The notes: a model not told the origin generated them from the letters alone. Shown: positions 55,438-63,807, counted from the first letter of the stretch. The stretch is 64,000 nt of DNA from an uncultured Verrucomicrobiota bacterium (GCA_902615835.1 CACMQL010000003.1:21670-85669), one strand, 5' to 3'. Made by a program: numbers and translations.

Positions 55438-55926
55438 TCATAATTCGATAAAAGAGTCGTGTTTGGTGTGGGGTCATTCAACTTTGAAACACGCGAATGG
55501 ACCTCCGGACATAGGCATGAAATGCAATGCTCAGACTTCTCGGTCCAAGCAGCAATCTTACAATTTTCCTTCGGAATTATTTCGCCTCCTGCGGCCTAAA
55601 AAGGAGACCCTGGATCAACGGTTGGTGAAGACCAACCAAGCATCATCGATCCATTATGATTCTTTCAATGATCGAGAACTCCCCACTCTTCACGCAGATG
55701 ACAGGAAAAACTAATCATAAAACGATTAAAGAGTCTTGTTTGGTGTGGGGTCATTCAACTTTGTCTCACGCGAATGGACCTCCGGAAAAAGGCATGAAAT
55801 GCAATGCTCAGATTTCTCGGTCCAGGCAGCAATCTTTCTATCTTCCTTCGGAGCAACTTCACCCTCAACCGCCTGAAAAGGAGTCACTGAAACAACGGAT
55901 GGTGAAGACCAACCAGGCATCATTGA
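55371..55926 (+). repeat. Tandem 277-bp direct repeat, two diverged copies
   Basis: Copy 1 is 55371-55647 and copy 2 is 55648-about 55926. Both begin GATCCATTATGATTCTTTCA and contain the shared segment TTTGGTGTGGGGTCATTCAA and AAATGCAATGCTCAGA. They differ by roughly 15-20 percent by eye, so the duplication is not recent. The period is not a multiple of three, so a gene crossing both copies reads a different frame in the second. Confidence 0.85.
55379..55714 (+). CDS. Small ORF in repeat copy 1
   Basis: A 111-residue frame starting MILSMI. Its central part (SCLVWGHSTLKHANGPPDIG, MKCNAQTSRSKQQS) is matched by the ORF in copy 2, so the frame is retained in both copies despite sequence divergence. 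It ends with HYDSFNDRELPTLHADDRKN because it crosses into copy 2 in another frame. The same peptide type ends the 54538-55437 frame. No family recognised; coding status uncertain. Confidence 0.3.
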   Translation: MILSMILNLQPFTLMTGKTDHNSIKESCLVWGHSTLKHANGPPDIGMKCNAQTSRSKQQSYNFPSELFRLLRPKKETLDQRLVKTNQASSIHYDSFNDRELPTLHADDRKN

Positions 55927-56075
55927 TTGATGAATGCTCTGCAAACCTGACTCGAGAACAGCTAAGAATATACGCCAATTTTCTCCGTCACCGAAAAGCT
56001 CTACAAATTAGAATACGCCCTGCCTCCTTTCCGGCAAAAGCGAAAGCATCCCTAACATTCATTCATAATCTGTAA
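55656..56075 (+). CDS. Small ORF in repeat copy 2
   Basis: A 139-residue frame starting MILSMI, homologous over its first 90 residues to the ORF in copy 1 (SCLVWGHSTLSHANGPPEKG, MKCNAQISRSRQQS). After the repeat it continues with a basic, helical tail (REQLRIYANFLRHRKALQIR). No family recognised. Maintenance of the same frame in both copies is the only argument for coding. Confidence 0.35.
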   Translation: MILSMIENSPLFTQMTGKTNHKTIKESCLVWGHSTLSHANGPPEKGMKCNAQISRSRQQSFYLPSEQLHPQPPEKESLKQRMVKTNQASLIDECSANLTREQLRIYANFLRHRKALQIRIRPASFPAKAKASLTFIHNL

Positions 56076-56084
56076 CTATTAAAA

Positions 56085-56309
56085 ATGACATACCGAAATA
56101 ACAGTGCAGATTCAGTTCAAAAAAAGAACTATTTCGATATCTGGCGGCAGTACGCTCAGAGAGGTAGGAAGAATAACCGAAGTATCTTGTTCAGGCAGGA
56201 AAAAAACAACCGGCGTTCTTCAACGAATCAAAGGATGTACACAAGCGAGACTTTACCATTATTAACCAATAAGAAAATTTTAAACAACCGGTTATCCAGA
56301 AAGACCTGA
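56085..56309 (+). CDS. Small basic ORF, doubtful
   Basis: A 74-residue, asparagine- and arginine-rich frame (MTYRNNSADSVQKKNYFDIW). It has no clear ribosome-binding site and no recognised family. It lies between the tandem repeat and a noncoding stretch, so it could be a remnant. Confidence 0.2.
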   Translation: MTYRNNSADSVQKKNYFDIWRQYAQRGRKNNRSILFRQEKNNRRSSTNQRMYTSETLPLLTNKKILNNRLSRKT

Positions 56310-56676
56310 AAACCAGTTAATATACTTCCTTTAACCTTAAACCTTACACTTCAAAAAATCAGCAAAACGACCATTTCGAATCCTGAGTACATATAACCTC
56401 AATAGGTCCAGAATGTGACCTCCTTTAAACAAAATATAAGCACACAACACAAAAATTTTATACAAATGTTAAGTATATATTTAAATATACTTAATTATAT
56501 CCAACTATCAATTGACCTACAATGTCTAAAAGAAACATTACATCGTATGAATATTCATGCCTTGCACCATGCTTGGCTTCTCAACCCTTCCTTTTCGGGG
56601 TAACGGTCACGGTTAATGTACCCAACGCTAAACATTCCCCATTTTCGTTCACAACACACAAGCCCTTTTTCTTATC
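56310..56676 (+). other. Noncoding stretch upstream of the 56677 gene
   Basis: AT-rich, with TATATTTAAATATACTTAAT and similar. It holds a 62-codon frame (56415-56603) with no sign of coding. I find no sigma-28 promoter match and no strong hairpin in it. Confidence 0.4.
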
Positions 56677-57465
56677 ATGAAAATTATAGCAACTCCTAAT
56701 CATACATCATCCGATGTTGTAAAATCTAATCCCCTTAAAGGTTTCCCCAGGGTCGTAGCAGGCGGTCGTATTATTCGTATTGATTCCAAGAAGCCCTACC
56801 TCGAAAGGATGGTCACAGGGGATGAATTGAATCATGGAGTAAAATCTCCCAACCCTTCCAAAAGTAAAGAAATTGCTCTACTGGAAACGATCACCGCCAA
56901 TTTAAATGCAGGGATCAAATTTGTAGATACGCAAGAAATTTCACTGGCCAAAATGGGTGGTAAACTCTCAGAGATTGCCCTCTCTTTAAATAAAGCCAAA
57001 TCACCAACAGCCACAGTTCAGGAAAGGTCTAAGTTACAGATTATTTTTGAGAAGGCGAAAAATGCTTTATTTCAGGAATCCATATCTACTTTCGATCATT
57101 CAGCACTCTTTTCCGACGGACCATCCAAACCAGTTATTGTGGCTGTGCCGACCGGTGGTGAATGGGAAGGACTATCGATTGAACGGGCTGATTTAGGCCA
57201 GCCGGGCATTCGCTCGGTGATGAAAGGAAAAGTTCACGGCGATGGTCCCGGTCTTTACCTTGATCATAATTCCATACGAAGTGCTTTTTCAGAATGGCGA
57301 TCATTGTGCACTCAAAATCGTTTGAATTGGGGCATGCTGGTCGATCGACTCCACGGAATTTCTCGAATGCGTCAAAGGATCCACCACGGAGATAATTGGA
57401 AGATCCCTGAGTTCCCCGCTGATCCACAATCAGGACCACTAAGGCGACCACATCGTAACAATTAA
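56677..57465 (+). CDS. Orphan protein with a cryptic flagellin-like pattern, upstream of flagellin 2
   Basis: A 262-residue protein with no obvious family. By eye, residues 73-146 follow the N-terminal D1 pattern of flagellin: NAGIKFVDTQEISLAKMGGK aligns with NAQNSLSYLQVQDSSLATVG, then ends HSALFSD where flagellins end GISLFS. Residues 200-222 (RSAFSEWRSLCTQNRLNWGM) follow the flagellin C-terminal helix ADARAENGAEQNRI. The D0 tips and the conserved RLSSGKRI motif are absent. It lies about 135 bases upstream of flagellin 2 on the same strand. It may be a diverged flagellin paralogue or an accessory protein with a flagellin-like core. Confidence 0.55.
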   Translation: MKIIATPNHTSSDVVKSNPLKGFPRVVAGGRIIRIDSKKPYLERMVTGDELNHGVKSPNPSKSKEIALLETITANLNAGIKFVDTQEISLAKMGGKLSEIALSLNKAKSPTATVQERSKLQIIFEKAKNALFQESISTFDHSALFSDGPSKPVIVAVPTGGEWEGLSIERADLGQPGIRSVMKGKVHGDGPGLYLDHNSIRSAFSEWRSLCTQNRLNWGMLVDRLHGISRMRQRIHHGDNWKIPEFPADPQSGPLRRPHRNN

Positions 57466-57514
57466 CACCCTATTTTAGTTTACAAATGAACAAAACACTT
57501 TGTGTGAAAAATTC

Positions 57515-57597
57515 CCACCAAACAGGTGGACCAAACTCAATAAACTCAAAGCCTGGCACGGATGCCAGTTTTATAAAATCAACTCAAGGAGGATCAT
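57515..57597 (+). promoter_or_regulatory. Flagellin-2 leader: two hairpins, GGA loop and strong ribosome-binding site
   Basis: Hairpin I is CCACC-AAACA-GGTGG (57515-57529). Hairpin II is CTGGCA-CGGA-TGCCAG (57553-57568), with GGA displayed in a four-base loop. The ribosome-binding site CAAGGAGGA stands before the ATG. The flagellin-3 leader has the same order with different stem sequences but the same loop type, so the structure is conserved by compensatory change. This fits a CsrA-type target. Confidence 0.6.
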
Positions 57598-57600
57598 AAA

Positions 57601-58689
57601 ATGCCGATCGTAGTAAATAGTAATACAACCGCAACGGTTGCCTCGTTTAACTTATCGAGTGCAAACGACGCGTTGCGAAAAAGTCTCAACCGCTTGTCTT
57701 CGGGCAAACGGATCGTAAGCCCTGCAGATGATGCAGGCGGCTTATCCGTTGCCTACAAACTGAACTCTAAATTACAGAGAACGGAAGCAGTGAGGCAAAA
57801 TATCCAAAGCGGAATATCTTACCTGCAAGTCCAGGATGGAGCCATGCGTACGGTCGCCAAAGTCATTGATCGAATGGCGGAACTTAGAACCATGGCATCT
57901 GATGTGACTAAAAATACTCAGGATGTAGAAAACTATTCAAAGGAGTTTATAGAACTTCAACGCCAACTTAATCAAGTGCGCCGTGAGAAATTTAATGGCA
58001 TCAGCCTTTTTTCAATGAGCAGGACTCAAGCGGTTACTACTCCTCCGGACTTGAGACCCCAACTAGACAAAGTTGCTGCCGTTGACGATGAAGGAAGAAC
58101 TTACCAAACCTTTTCCAGAAACATACTCACCACAGCGGATGGCCAGTTTAACGATGGTAATGTCTCGCTCAATGTGATCAATTTTCAATATATCTTATCT
58201 ATCGGAGGTGTTGATACCCGCTACATTTCCACCACCGCTGCAACCAGTATTTCAGGACGTGCAGCTTTGTCTAGCGTTAACGCAGGCACAGTCAGCGAGG
58301 GTAATCATGTCTTTATCAATCTCGGAAATGTAAATGACGGAAATCTAGACGATTTTGCCTCGACCACAGTCAGGGATGAAATTTACACAGCCGATGGATT
58401 TTTTAAAAGTATCATGTTTGTTTCCGTTGGTAGTTTTACCAACATCATCCAAAGAATTGCGGATGCACGTTCTGAAAATGGTGCCGAGCAGAACCGTCTT
58501 GGAATGGTCAATGAATTATTGATACAAAACCAAACGAATTTAGAAGCTGCCTATGGGCGTATCATGGATGCGGATATGGCACTCGAGTCAACGCGATTTG
58601 CCAGACAAAATGTATTGGTACAGTCGTCCGCGGCGATGGTGGCACAGGCCAACCAACTGACCAACATAGCCCTTACTCTGTTGGGATAA
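57601..58689 (+). CDS. Flagellin 2
   Basis: A 362-residue flagellin. N-terminal D0/D1: MPIVVNSNTTATVASFNLSS, LRKSLNRLSSGKRIVSPADD and SYLQVQDGAMRTVAKVIDRM. C-terminal D1/D0: ARSENGAEQNRLGMVNELLI, AAYGRIMDADMALESTRFAR and QSSAAMVAQANQLTNIALTL. The central variable domain is short (about 150 residues). It has the leader with the GGA hairpin and CAAGGAGGA ribosome-binding site. It is most similar to flagellin 3; both start MPIVVNSN and are close paralogues. Confidence 0.97.
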   Translation: MPIVVNSNTTATVASFNLSSANDALRKSLNRLSSGKRIVSPADDAGGLSVAYKLNSKLQRTEAVRQNIQSGISYLQVQDGAMRTVAKVIDRMAELRTMASDVTKNTQDVENYSKEFIELQRQLNQVRREKFNGISLFSMSRTQAVTTPPDLRPQLDKVAAVDDEGRTYQTFSRNILTTADGQFNDGNVSLNVINFQYILSIGGVDTRYISTTAATSISGRAALSSVNAGTVSEGNHVFINLGNVNDGNLDDFASTTVRDEIYTADGFFKSIMFVSVGSFTNIIQRIADARSENGAEQNRLGMVNELLIQNQTNLEAAYGRIMDADMALESTRFARQNVLVQSSAAMVAQANQLTNIALTLLG

Positions 58690-58721
58690 TTTTTCATTCA
58701 TTTGATTATGTAATAAACATT

Positions 58722-59588
58722 ATGTCATTAAAGATTAACGCCGAATCCTGCAGAACTTCATCCTTTGGAAGTCTAGGGAGTGCCTATGCTTTTCTGAGGA
58801 AAAATTTGTTAAAGCAGAAGCACCTATCAAGATCGATAGCTCTCACAAGTTCTTCCAACTTAAGGTCCATTAATTTTCTGCTAGATCCTAAGACCAGTCC
58901 GTTTTGGATTGAGCAAGCCTTGTCTCTTTTGAGGAACCAGGACAGTTCCCTTCAGTCATTGGAAGACGATCTAGGAAAGATACTCCATTTATTTTCAACA
59001 TTTCCCGAAAATGAAAACAACCACTCAAATCCTGATAACGCAGACCCTGAGCTTATTTACCTGTGGGCGAGAGTGACCTATCATAAAAGTGGACTCTCGA
59101 AAAACCCTCATTTTGATCTATGCCTGCGACTTTCAACTGGGAGTAAGCCAGATCAACGCATGGCAAAGATCGGTTCATTGCCGGAGTTCCTGCAAACACT
59201 CGAAGGCGTCTTGCATCTCCCGGACTTGAGTAAAATGTTATCTTTGCTCGAACCATTGATTAATCAATGTGTTGGCAAACTATACCCTGAACCATTAATC
59301 AGAGTGATTGCAGAAATTGCTGAGATTAGAAAGATTATGCAGTCAGAAAAACGAAGACTGAAAACCCATCTATTGGGCTACTCAGAACAACTAATTATCA
59401 TGCGGTCGAGTGTAGTATCCTTTACCGAAACAGACCGTCAATCAACCGGGATTGGCTCCTTACCCGAGTCTACTCGCTCGCACTGTTTATATTTCCGTGA
59501 GGTGAATACCCAAGATTATGCTGATCCGATCACAGGACAGCAATGTACTTCATCCCATCAAGAACATAACCAGACTTTACTTTATTAA
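58722..59588 (+). CDS. Orphan protein with a cryptic flagellin-like pattern, after flagellin 2
   Basis: A 288-residue protein, 33 bases after flagellin 2. The start MSLKINAESCRTSSFGSLGS and FLRKNLLK parallels MPIVVNSN...ASFNLS...ALRKSLGRL. Residues 62-94 (EQALSLLRNQDSSLQSLEDD) parallel NAQNSLSYLQVQDSSLATVG. Residues 191-220 (VIAEIAEIRKIMQSEKRRLK) parallel the C-terminal AIEKLADARAENGAEQNRIM, and PESTRS appears where flagellins have LESTRF. The RLSSGKRI motif is lost. I infer a very diverged flagellin paralogue, possibly no longer a filament subunit. No other family recognised. Confidence 0.55.
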   Translation: MSLKINAESCRTSSFGSLGSAYAFLRKNLLKQKHLSRSIALTSSSNLRSINFLLDPKTSPFWIEQALSLLRNQDSSLQSLEDDLGKILHLFSTFPENENNHSNPDNADPELIYLWARVTYHKSGLSKNPHFDLCLRLSTGSKPDQRMAKIGSLPEFLQTLEGVLHLPDLSKMLSLLEPLINQCVGKLYPEPLIRVIAEIAEIRKIMQSEKRRLKTHLLGYSEQLIIMRSSVVSFTETDRQSTGIGSLPESTRSHCLYFREVNTQDYADPITGQQCTSSHQEHNQTLLY

Positions 59589-59934
59589 CTAAAACAACAC
59601 TCAAAAACTAAAAAAGAGGAGGTAACGAACAGCACTGCTTACAACATTGATTCATATAACCATTATTAACTGATAATGGTCTGATTAGTAGCATCTTTAA
59701 GTACAGTTGTTCTCTTAAATATATCATAACCTAAATTTTTATTACTTGGTCACCATCAAGTATTCATAAACACAGTTTTATCAATGTAATATTAACCCTG
59801 TCTCATGGTTACCTATTATACCACTTAACGTAGTCTTTAGCTCAGGCTAAAGCTTTAGCCATACATATTCACCAATGCAATAATACCATTTTCACATTGT
59901 TAACTATATATCTATTCTAACTTAATATTCTTAA
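59589..59934 (+). other. Noncoding stretch upstream of the 59935 gene
   Basis: AT-rich, 346 bases. It contains an unused ribosome-binding-like AAGAGGAGG near 59616 and a 7-bp hairpin CTTTAGC-TCAG-GCTAAAG near 59835. I see no sigma-28 match and no gene. Confidence 0.4.
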
Positions 59935-60687
59935 ATGCGTACTTTTCACACATACACTAATGCGTGTGGTGGTGCACACGGAGAACATGCTGGTGCGATC
60001 GGCCGCCTGCATCCTCCGTGTGCATACACTTCCGCAACGACGGATAAATCCACCGAGAACTTAAAAGCCCCTGCTCTCACCTACAGCGGAGAAACATCCG
60101 CCGACTTGATGGTAAAATCCCTTGAGGATGGTCTTTGCTATGTCCGTAGTCAGATAACTGGGCTTTCCGACACCGGCTTTATCATCAAGGAATTATTATT
60201 ATCTCTTCCTGTTTTGAGATCATCCAATGGCCTATCTTGCTCGTCCACCAGAAAGTTTTTCCTTGAATCTCTTCGGGCCATATCTGGGGAAAAACATCAA
60301 TGTTATCCACTCTTTGGCTATGAGAATGAGCCGCATGTAAAGCTACATCTTAGGATCAACGGAAAGAGAATGACCGAGAATCTTTCACCGGTTCCTTTAT
60401 TATCACAACCTTCCTTCCGTTCTGTTTGCCTTACATTAAGTCTCGACGAGAAAGTGGAAAAAAGGATCTGCGAGGAAAGTGCCACTGAAGTCTTAAATCT
60501 TATGATTTCCAGGAAATCAATAGAAGCCCGACTGTTAGAGCTATTCCACAAATTGAATCTTCAGCGAAGACGGGGCTTATCTCTTTCTGGTCAGAACAGG
60601 CATCGATTACCGAATTTTTTAAACACACTGAAATCACGTCTCTGCAAATCAATCATGCCGAGATCCCGCCCAGATGTACCCGTATAG
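59935..60687 (+). CDS. Orphan protein with a cryptic flagellin-like pattern, upstream of flagellin 3
   Basis: A 250-residue protein. Residues 57-127 follow the flagellin N-terminal D1 pattern: LEDGLCYVRSQITGLSDTGF parallels AQNSLSYLQVQDSSLATVGK, and FFLESLRAISGEKHQCYPLF parallels FIELQSQLRQIKEEKFNGIS with LF at the end. Residues 183-205 (TEVLNLMISRKSIEARLLEL) sit where flagellins have the LADARAENGAEQNRI helix. The first 45 residues include a hairpin-encoding stretch and look unstructured, so the start is uncertain. The gene lies 100 bases upstream of flagellin 3. Function unknown. Confidence 0.5.
   Translation: MRTFHTYTNACGGAHGEHAGAIGRLHPPCAYTSATTDKSTENLKAPALTYSGETSADLMVKSLEDGLCYVRSQITGLSDTGFIIKELLLSLPVLRSSNGLSCSSTRKFFLESLRAISGEKHQCYPLFGYENEPHVKLHLRINGKRMTENLSPVPLLSQPSFRSVCLTLSLDEKVEKRICEESATEVLNLMISRKSIEARLLELFHKLNLQRRRGLSLSGQNRHRLPNFLNTLKSRLCKSIMPRSRPDVPV
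59973..60024 (+). repeat. 11-bp inverted repeat with 30-base loop
   Basis: TGCACACGGAG (59973-59983) and CTCCGTGTGCA (60014-60024) form a perfect stem. It lies at the 5' end of the 59935 gene, in the same relative place as the hairpin in the 54538 ORF. Possible RNA structure limiting translation of this gene. Confidence 0.55.
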
Positions 60688-60719
60688 ATATGAATTTATA
60701 ATCATTTAACCTAATGGGT

Positions 60720-60784
60720 GGTGCCCCCATCTCTAAGGCACCAAACGCGGCAAGGATGCCGCTAGCATTAATCAAGGAGGATTA
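60720..60784 (+). promoter_or_regulatory. Flagellin-3 leader: two hairpins, GGA loop and strong ribosome-binding site
   Basis: Hairpin I is GGTGCC (60720-60725) with GGCACC (60737-60742). Hairpin II is GCGGCA-AGGA-TGCCGC (60747-60762), with GGA in the loop. The ribosome-binding site CAAGGAGGA precedes the ATG at 60788. The stem bases differ from those in flagellin 2 but pairing, loop and spacing are kept, which argues for selected RNA structure. Confidence 0.6.
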
Positions 60785-60787
60785 AAA

Positions 60788-61765
60788 ATGCCAATCGTAG
60801 TAAATAGTAACGCTTCCGCCACGGAAGCATCATTCAACCTAAGTCGAAACAATGAAGCTTTGCGCAAAAGTTTGGGACGCCTGTCATCCGGCAAGCGAAT
60901 TTCCAATCCAGCCGATGACGCCGGAGGACTTGCTGTCGCATACAAATTGAATTCGACCATTAACCGCAGTTATGCCACCATCCAAAACGCACAGAACTCA
61001 CTCTCGTATCTACAGGTACAAGACTCGTCGCTTGCGACAGTTGGGAAAATCCTAGACCGCATGGCTGAATTAAGAACCATGGCCCAGGATATCACCAAGA
61101 ATAGCGGTGACATTGAAAATTATTCCAAAGAGTTTATTGAGTTGCAAAGCCAGCTCAGGCAAATCAAGGAAGAAAAGTTCAATGGTATCAGCTTGTTTTC
61201 CATAAAAACTGGCACTTCCGCAAGTTCGAAAGCACAGTTAAGTTCAACCACAAGTGGTGTGTATGTTGATGCTTCTGGTACTTCAATATCCTATACCAAA
61301 TTCGGGCGTGAATTAATTACTCACCCGAGTGGTAATACAGGAAACGGAAGCATATCCCTCAATGTGGTTAACTTGCAGTTCGTTCTATCCTTGAACACAA
61401 CTGCAGATGTTAACCTGGGTGGTATTGGACATACAAATAGCAGTATCACCACCACTGGTGTCGGTAGTGATTTCTTCATCACTAAAATCCGTGATGTCTC
61501 TGTTTCCGCATTCATTAATGCGATCGAGAAACTCGCGGACGCCCGTGCTGAAAATGGGGCTGAACAAAACCGGATTATGAATTCGATCAACCTGCTCCAG
61601 ACCAATGTGACCAACCTGGAAGCTGCTCATGGTCGGATCATGGATGCTGACATTGCCTTAGAATCAACCCGATTCGCCAGGTATAATGTCCTGGTTCAAG
61701 CCAGTGCGGCCATGACTGCGCAAGCCAACCAAATGACCAACATCGCTCTCTCCCTACTTCAGTAA
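60788..61765 (+). CDS. Flagellin 3
   Basis: A 325-residue flagellin. It starts MPIVVNSNASATEASFNLSR, with ALRKSLGRLSSGKRISNPAD, SYLQVQDSSLATVGKILDRM and ELRTMAQDITKNSGDIENYS. It ends with ARAENGAEQNRIMNSINLLQ, AAHGRIMDADIALESTRFAR and QANQMTNIALSLLQ. The variable centre is about 115 residues and rich in Ser and Thr, which suits glycosylation by the Maf-type enzyme. It is the shortest and most canonical of the set. Confidence 0.97.
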   Translation: MPIVVNSNASATEASFNLSRNNEALRKSLGRLSSGKRISNPADDAGGLAVAYKLNSTINRSYATIQNAQNSLSYLQVQDSSLATVGKILDRMAELRTMAQDITKNSGDIENYSKEFIELQSQLRQIKEEKFNGISLFSIKTGTSASSKAQLSSTTSGVYVDASGTSISYTKFGRELITHPSGNTGNGSISLNVVNLQFVLSLNTTADVNLGGIGHTNSSITTTGVGSDFFITKIRDVSVSAFINAIEKLADARAENGAEQNRIMNSINLLQTNVTNLEAAHGRIMDADIALESTRFARYNVLVQASAAMTAQANQMTNIALSLLQ

Positions 61766-61856
61766 AGATAGCCATACCAAAAAGAAGACAAGAAATGATT
61801 AGGTACAAATTAATAAACACCGAACAAACATCATTCTTGTCGTTCGCAACTTTCAC

Positions 61857-61890
61857 CACACTCCGTTTGCTCGCAAGCGGACGGAGTGTG
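61857..61890 (+). terminator. 14-bp hairpin downstream of flagellin 3
   Basis: CACACTCCGTTTGC, loop TCGCAA, GCGGACGGAGTGTG: 14 pairs including two G-U. It stands 92 bases after the flagellin-3 stop and before flagellin 4. No T-tract follows. It resembles in position the 13-bp hairpin after flagellin 1. Confidence 0.6.
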
Positions 61891-61942
61891 GAGGGAAGCT
61901 GCAAATTAATGTTAAAAACTTCACTCCCTAACCATTAAGACC

Positions 61943-63784
61943 ATGCAACTTACCAATTTTAGCTTTTTAAATTCTCGAATGGATTACTTAGATTCTCAGG
62001 CAAATTTCAAATCTGCCGTGCAAAGAATCTCCAGTGGTTCCAAAATGGAAGGATTGCGTATGGATGTCGGTGCTTACTCCCAGGGAGTGAACGCTCGATT
62101 GAATCAGCTGCACAACAATTCTTACAATACAAATTTACAAAACACCCGGTCATTCCTGCAGGTTCAGGAGCAAGGACTACGGCAAGTCTTGGATATTTAC
62201 GATCGAATGGATGTTTTGACCTTGAAGGCGTTGGATCCCACTGCCAACTCATCCGACAGAAAATTATATGACGAAGAATTTAAGTCTCTTTCCAAGCAAT
62301 TGGAAGAGATCATGAATCGTAAATTTAACGGAGACTATCTCTACAGTAACACTGTTGTCTGCGGAGGAGTGAGAGAAATTGGCCTGGGCGAGTTGGACTT
62401 GGCCACTATCTCAGATAGTTGGTCGCATGCCATTCGTAGCCAGTCCGCACAAATAGGCTCGCCAGCTGGCACCCTCAGTTTTCGGGTGAATTCAGGAGGT
62501 GCGGGCGACACATACAGAGTTTGGCTGGGTGACGAGCTGGTTTTAAGCTTAGGAGCTCCCCCTCAGTCAGATTCAACTGTTGATCACCGACTAAATTATA
62601 ATCAACCCGCAAGTGGATACGATGAAGACTATAAATTTAGGTTTAGGGATGCTAACGGAGACCTAGAACCCGGCACTTACAATAATGTAGTTGTTGAACC
62701 TAGTGAAAATGTCTCTGGTATGGAATTAAATATTAATGTGGATTCAGACGATAATGTTACTGCAGAGATAGCTAAGGAAGGTACGGGTTACAGGGTTGGA
62801 AGAACTATAACAGTTTCTGGAGCCGATGTGGGAATGGATGCTTCTGAAAGAATGAGATTCAGAATTACAGAAATGCCGGATCCTTTTTCACATCTTCCCC
62901 TTCCCCCAAATCCGAACCCAGGGGATGGTTGGAGGACCTCAAATTCGGCTGATGCTGCAGATGATGACCTTGTGGAGGTCACATTTGAACCCGGGAAACC
63001 CACAACTTACAGAATTACCCCAGGTTCTTCAAATCGGGACGATAGTGATCCCAAAATGTCCGGTTTCAACACTGGTGAAGCAACCGATGATCCAGACACT
63101 CCATACACTTATTCAAATGTTCACGCTTATGATTTGCCGTCTGGATTTGATCAACGAGAGCTTACGATTCAAATCGAAACAGGAACGATCGGAATTATCT
63201 ATAAAAAAGGGGCCTCTTCAGGAATTGGAGAAACCATCAATGACATTTCTCCTTTTACCAATGAAGTGCTCGAGAACACTGGGGTGACCTTCACTCCCAA
63301 AGAGTTCAACACGGATGTGGAAATGAATCCTTCCGGAGATACTATCACACTTAACGCAAAAGGATTTGGTACATTAGCAGATGCGAGTCCGGTCACAGCC
63401 GTTGAACATACTTTATCCAACTATACAAGTGCACGCGACACCATGGATCACCTTCGAGGTAACCCGTATGCCAATGACGAAACGATCAGCTACTTTGGGG
63501 AAGAAAAATGCATAGTCAATGAAAGACTGGCTTCGCTGGGGGCGGAAATGTCACGGATCGACAAAGCCCTCGAAGATCTGGAAAGAAAAGCCATAACCGA
63601 CGAACTTGTTCTCAGCCGGATTGAAGACACAGATATCGCCCAGGAAGCGACCAATCTGGCCACCGCCTCGATTAAAACCCAAATGTCTGCCCAGGTGATG
63701 AGCAAATCAACCCGGCTCAAAGACATTCTCATCCCTTTGATCACTGAACACTTTCGTAGCTCGGTGTTAAATTCAGCCCTTTAA
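61943..63784 (+). CDS. Flagellin 4, divergent type with atypical insert and C-terminus
   Basis: A 613-residue flagellin/FlgL-like protein. The N-terminus MQLTNFSFLNSRMDYLDSQA and RISSGSKMEGLRMDVGAYSQ departs from flagellins 1-3, but FLQVQEQGLRQVLDIYDRMD and EIMNRKFNGDYLYS keep the D1 pattern. The C-terminus has LSRIEDTDIAQEATNLATAS and ends LIPLITEHFRSSVLNSAL, longer than the usual LSLLQ end. The centre (about 150-490) contains GTGYRVGRTITVSGADVG, a phrase I associate with modules in marine phage structural proteins. A ribosome-binding site is weak. Confidence 0.88.
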   Translation: MQLTNFSFLNSRMDYLDSQANFKSAVQRISSGSKMEGLRMDVGAYSQGVNARLNQLHNNSYNTNLQNTRSFLQVQEQGLRQVLDIYDRMDVLTLKALDPTANSSDRKLYDEEFKSLSKQLEEIMNRKFNGDYLYSNTVVCGGVREIGLGELDLATISDSWSHAIRSQSAQIGSPAGTLSFRVNSGGAGDTYRVWLGDELVLSLGAPPQSDSTVDHRLNYNQPASGYDEDYKFRFRDANGDLEPGTYNNVVVEPSENVSGMELNINVDSDDNVTAEIAKEGTGYRVGRTITVSGADVGMDASERMRFRITEMPDPFSHLPLPPNPNPGDGWRTSNSADAADDDLVEVTFEPGKPTTYRITPGSSNRDDSDPKMSGFNTGEATDDPDTPYTYSNVHAYDLPSGFDQRELTIQIETGTIGIIYKKGASSGIGETINDISPFTNEVLENTGVTFTPKEFNTDVEMNPSGDTITLNAKGFGTLADASPVTAVEHTLSNYTSARDTMDHLRGNPYANDETISYFGEEKCIVNERLASLGAEMSRIDKALEDLERKAITDELVLSRIEDTDIAQEATNLATASIKTQMSAQVMSKSTRLKDILIPLITEHFRSSVLNSAL

Positions 63785-63807
63785 GATAAAACAACCAAGG
63801 AATAGCC

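Noticed and set aside
55371..55926. The 277-bp repeat as a CRISPR array or insertion sequence
   Set aside because: Only two long diverged copies, no short regular repeats and spacers, no transposase and no terminal inverted repeats.
56415..56603. 62-codon frame in the spacer before the 56677 gene
   Set aside because: AT-rich composition, no ribosome-binding site and no protein-like pattern.
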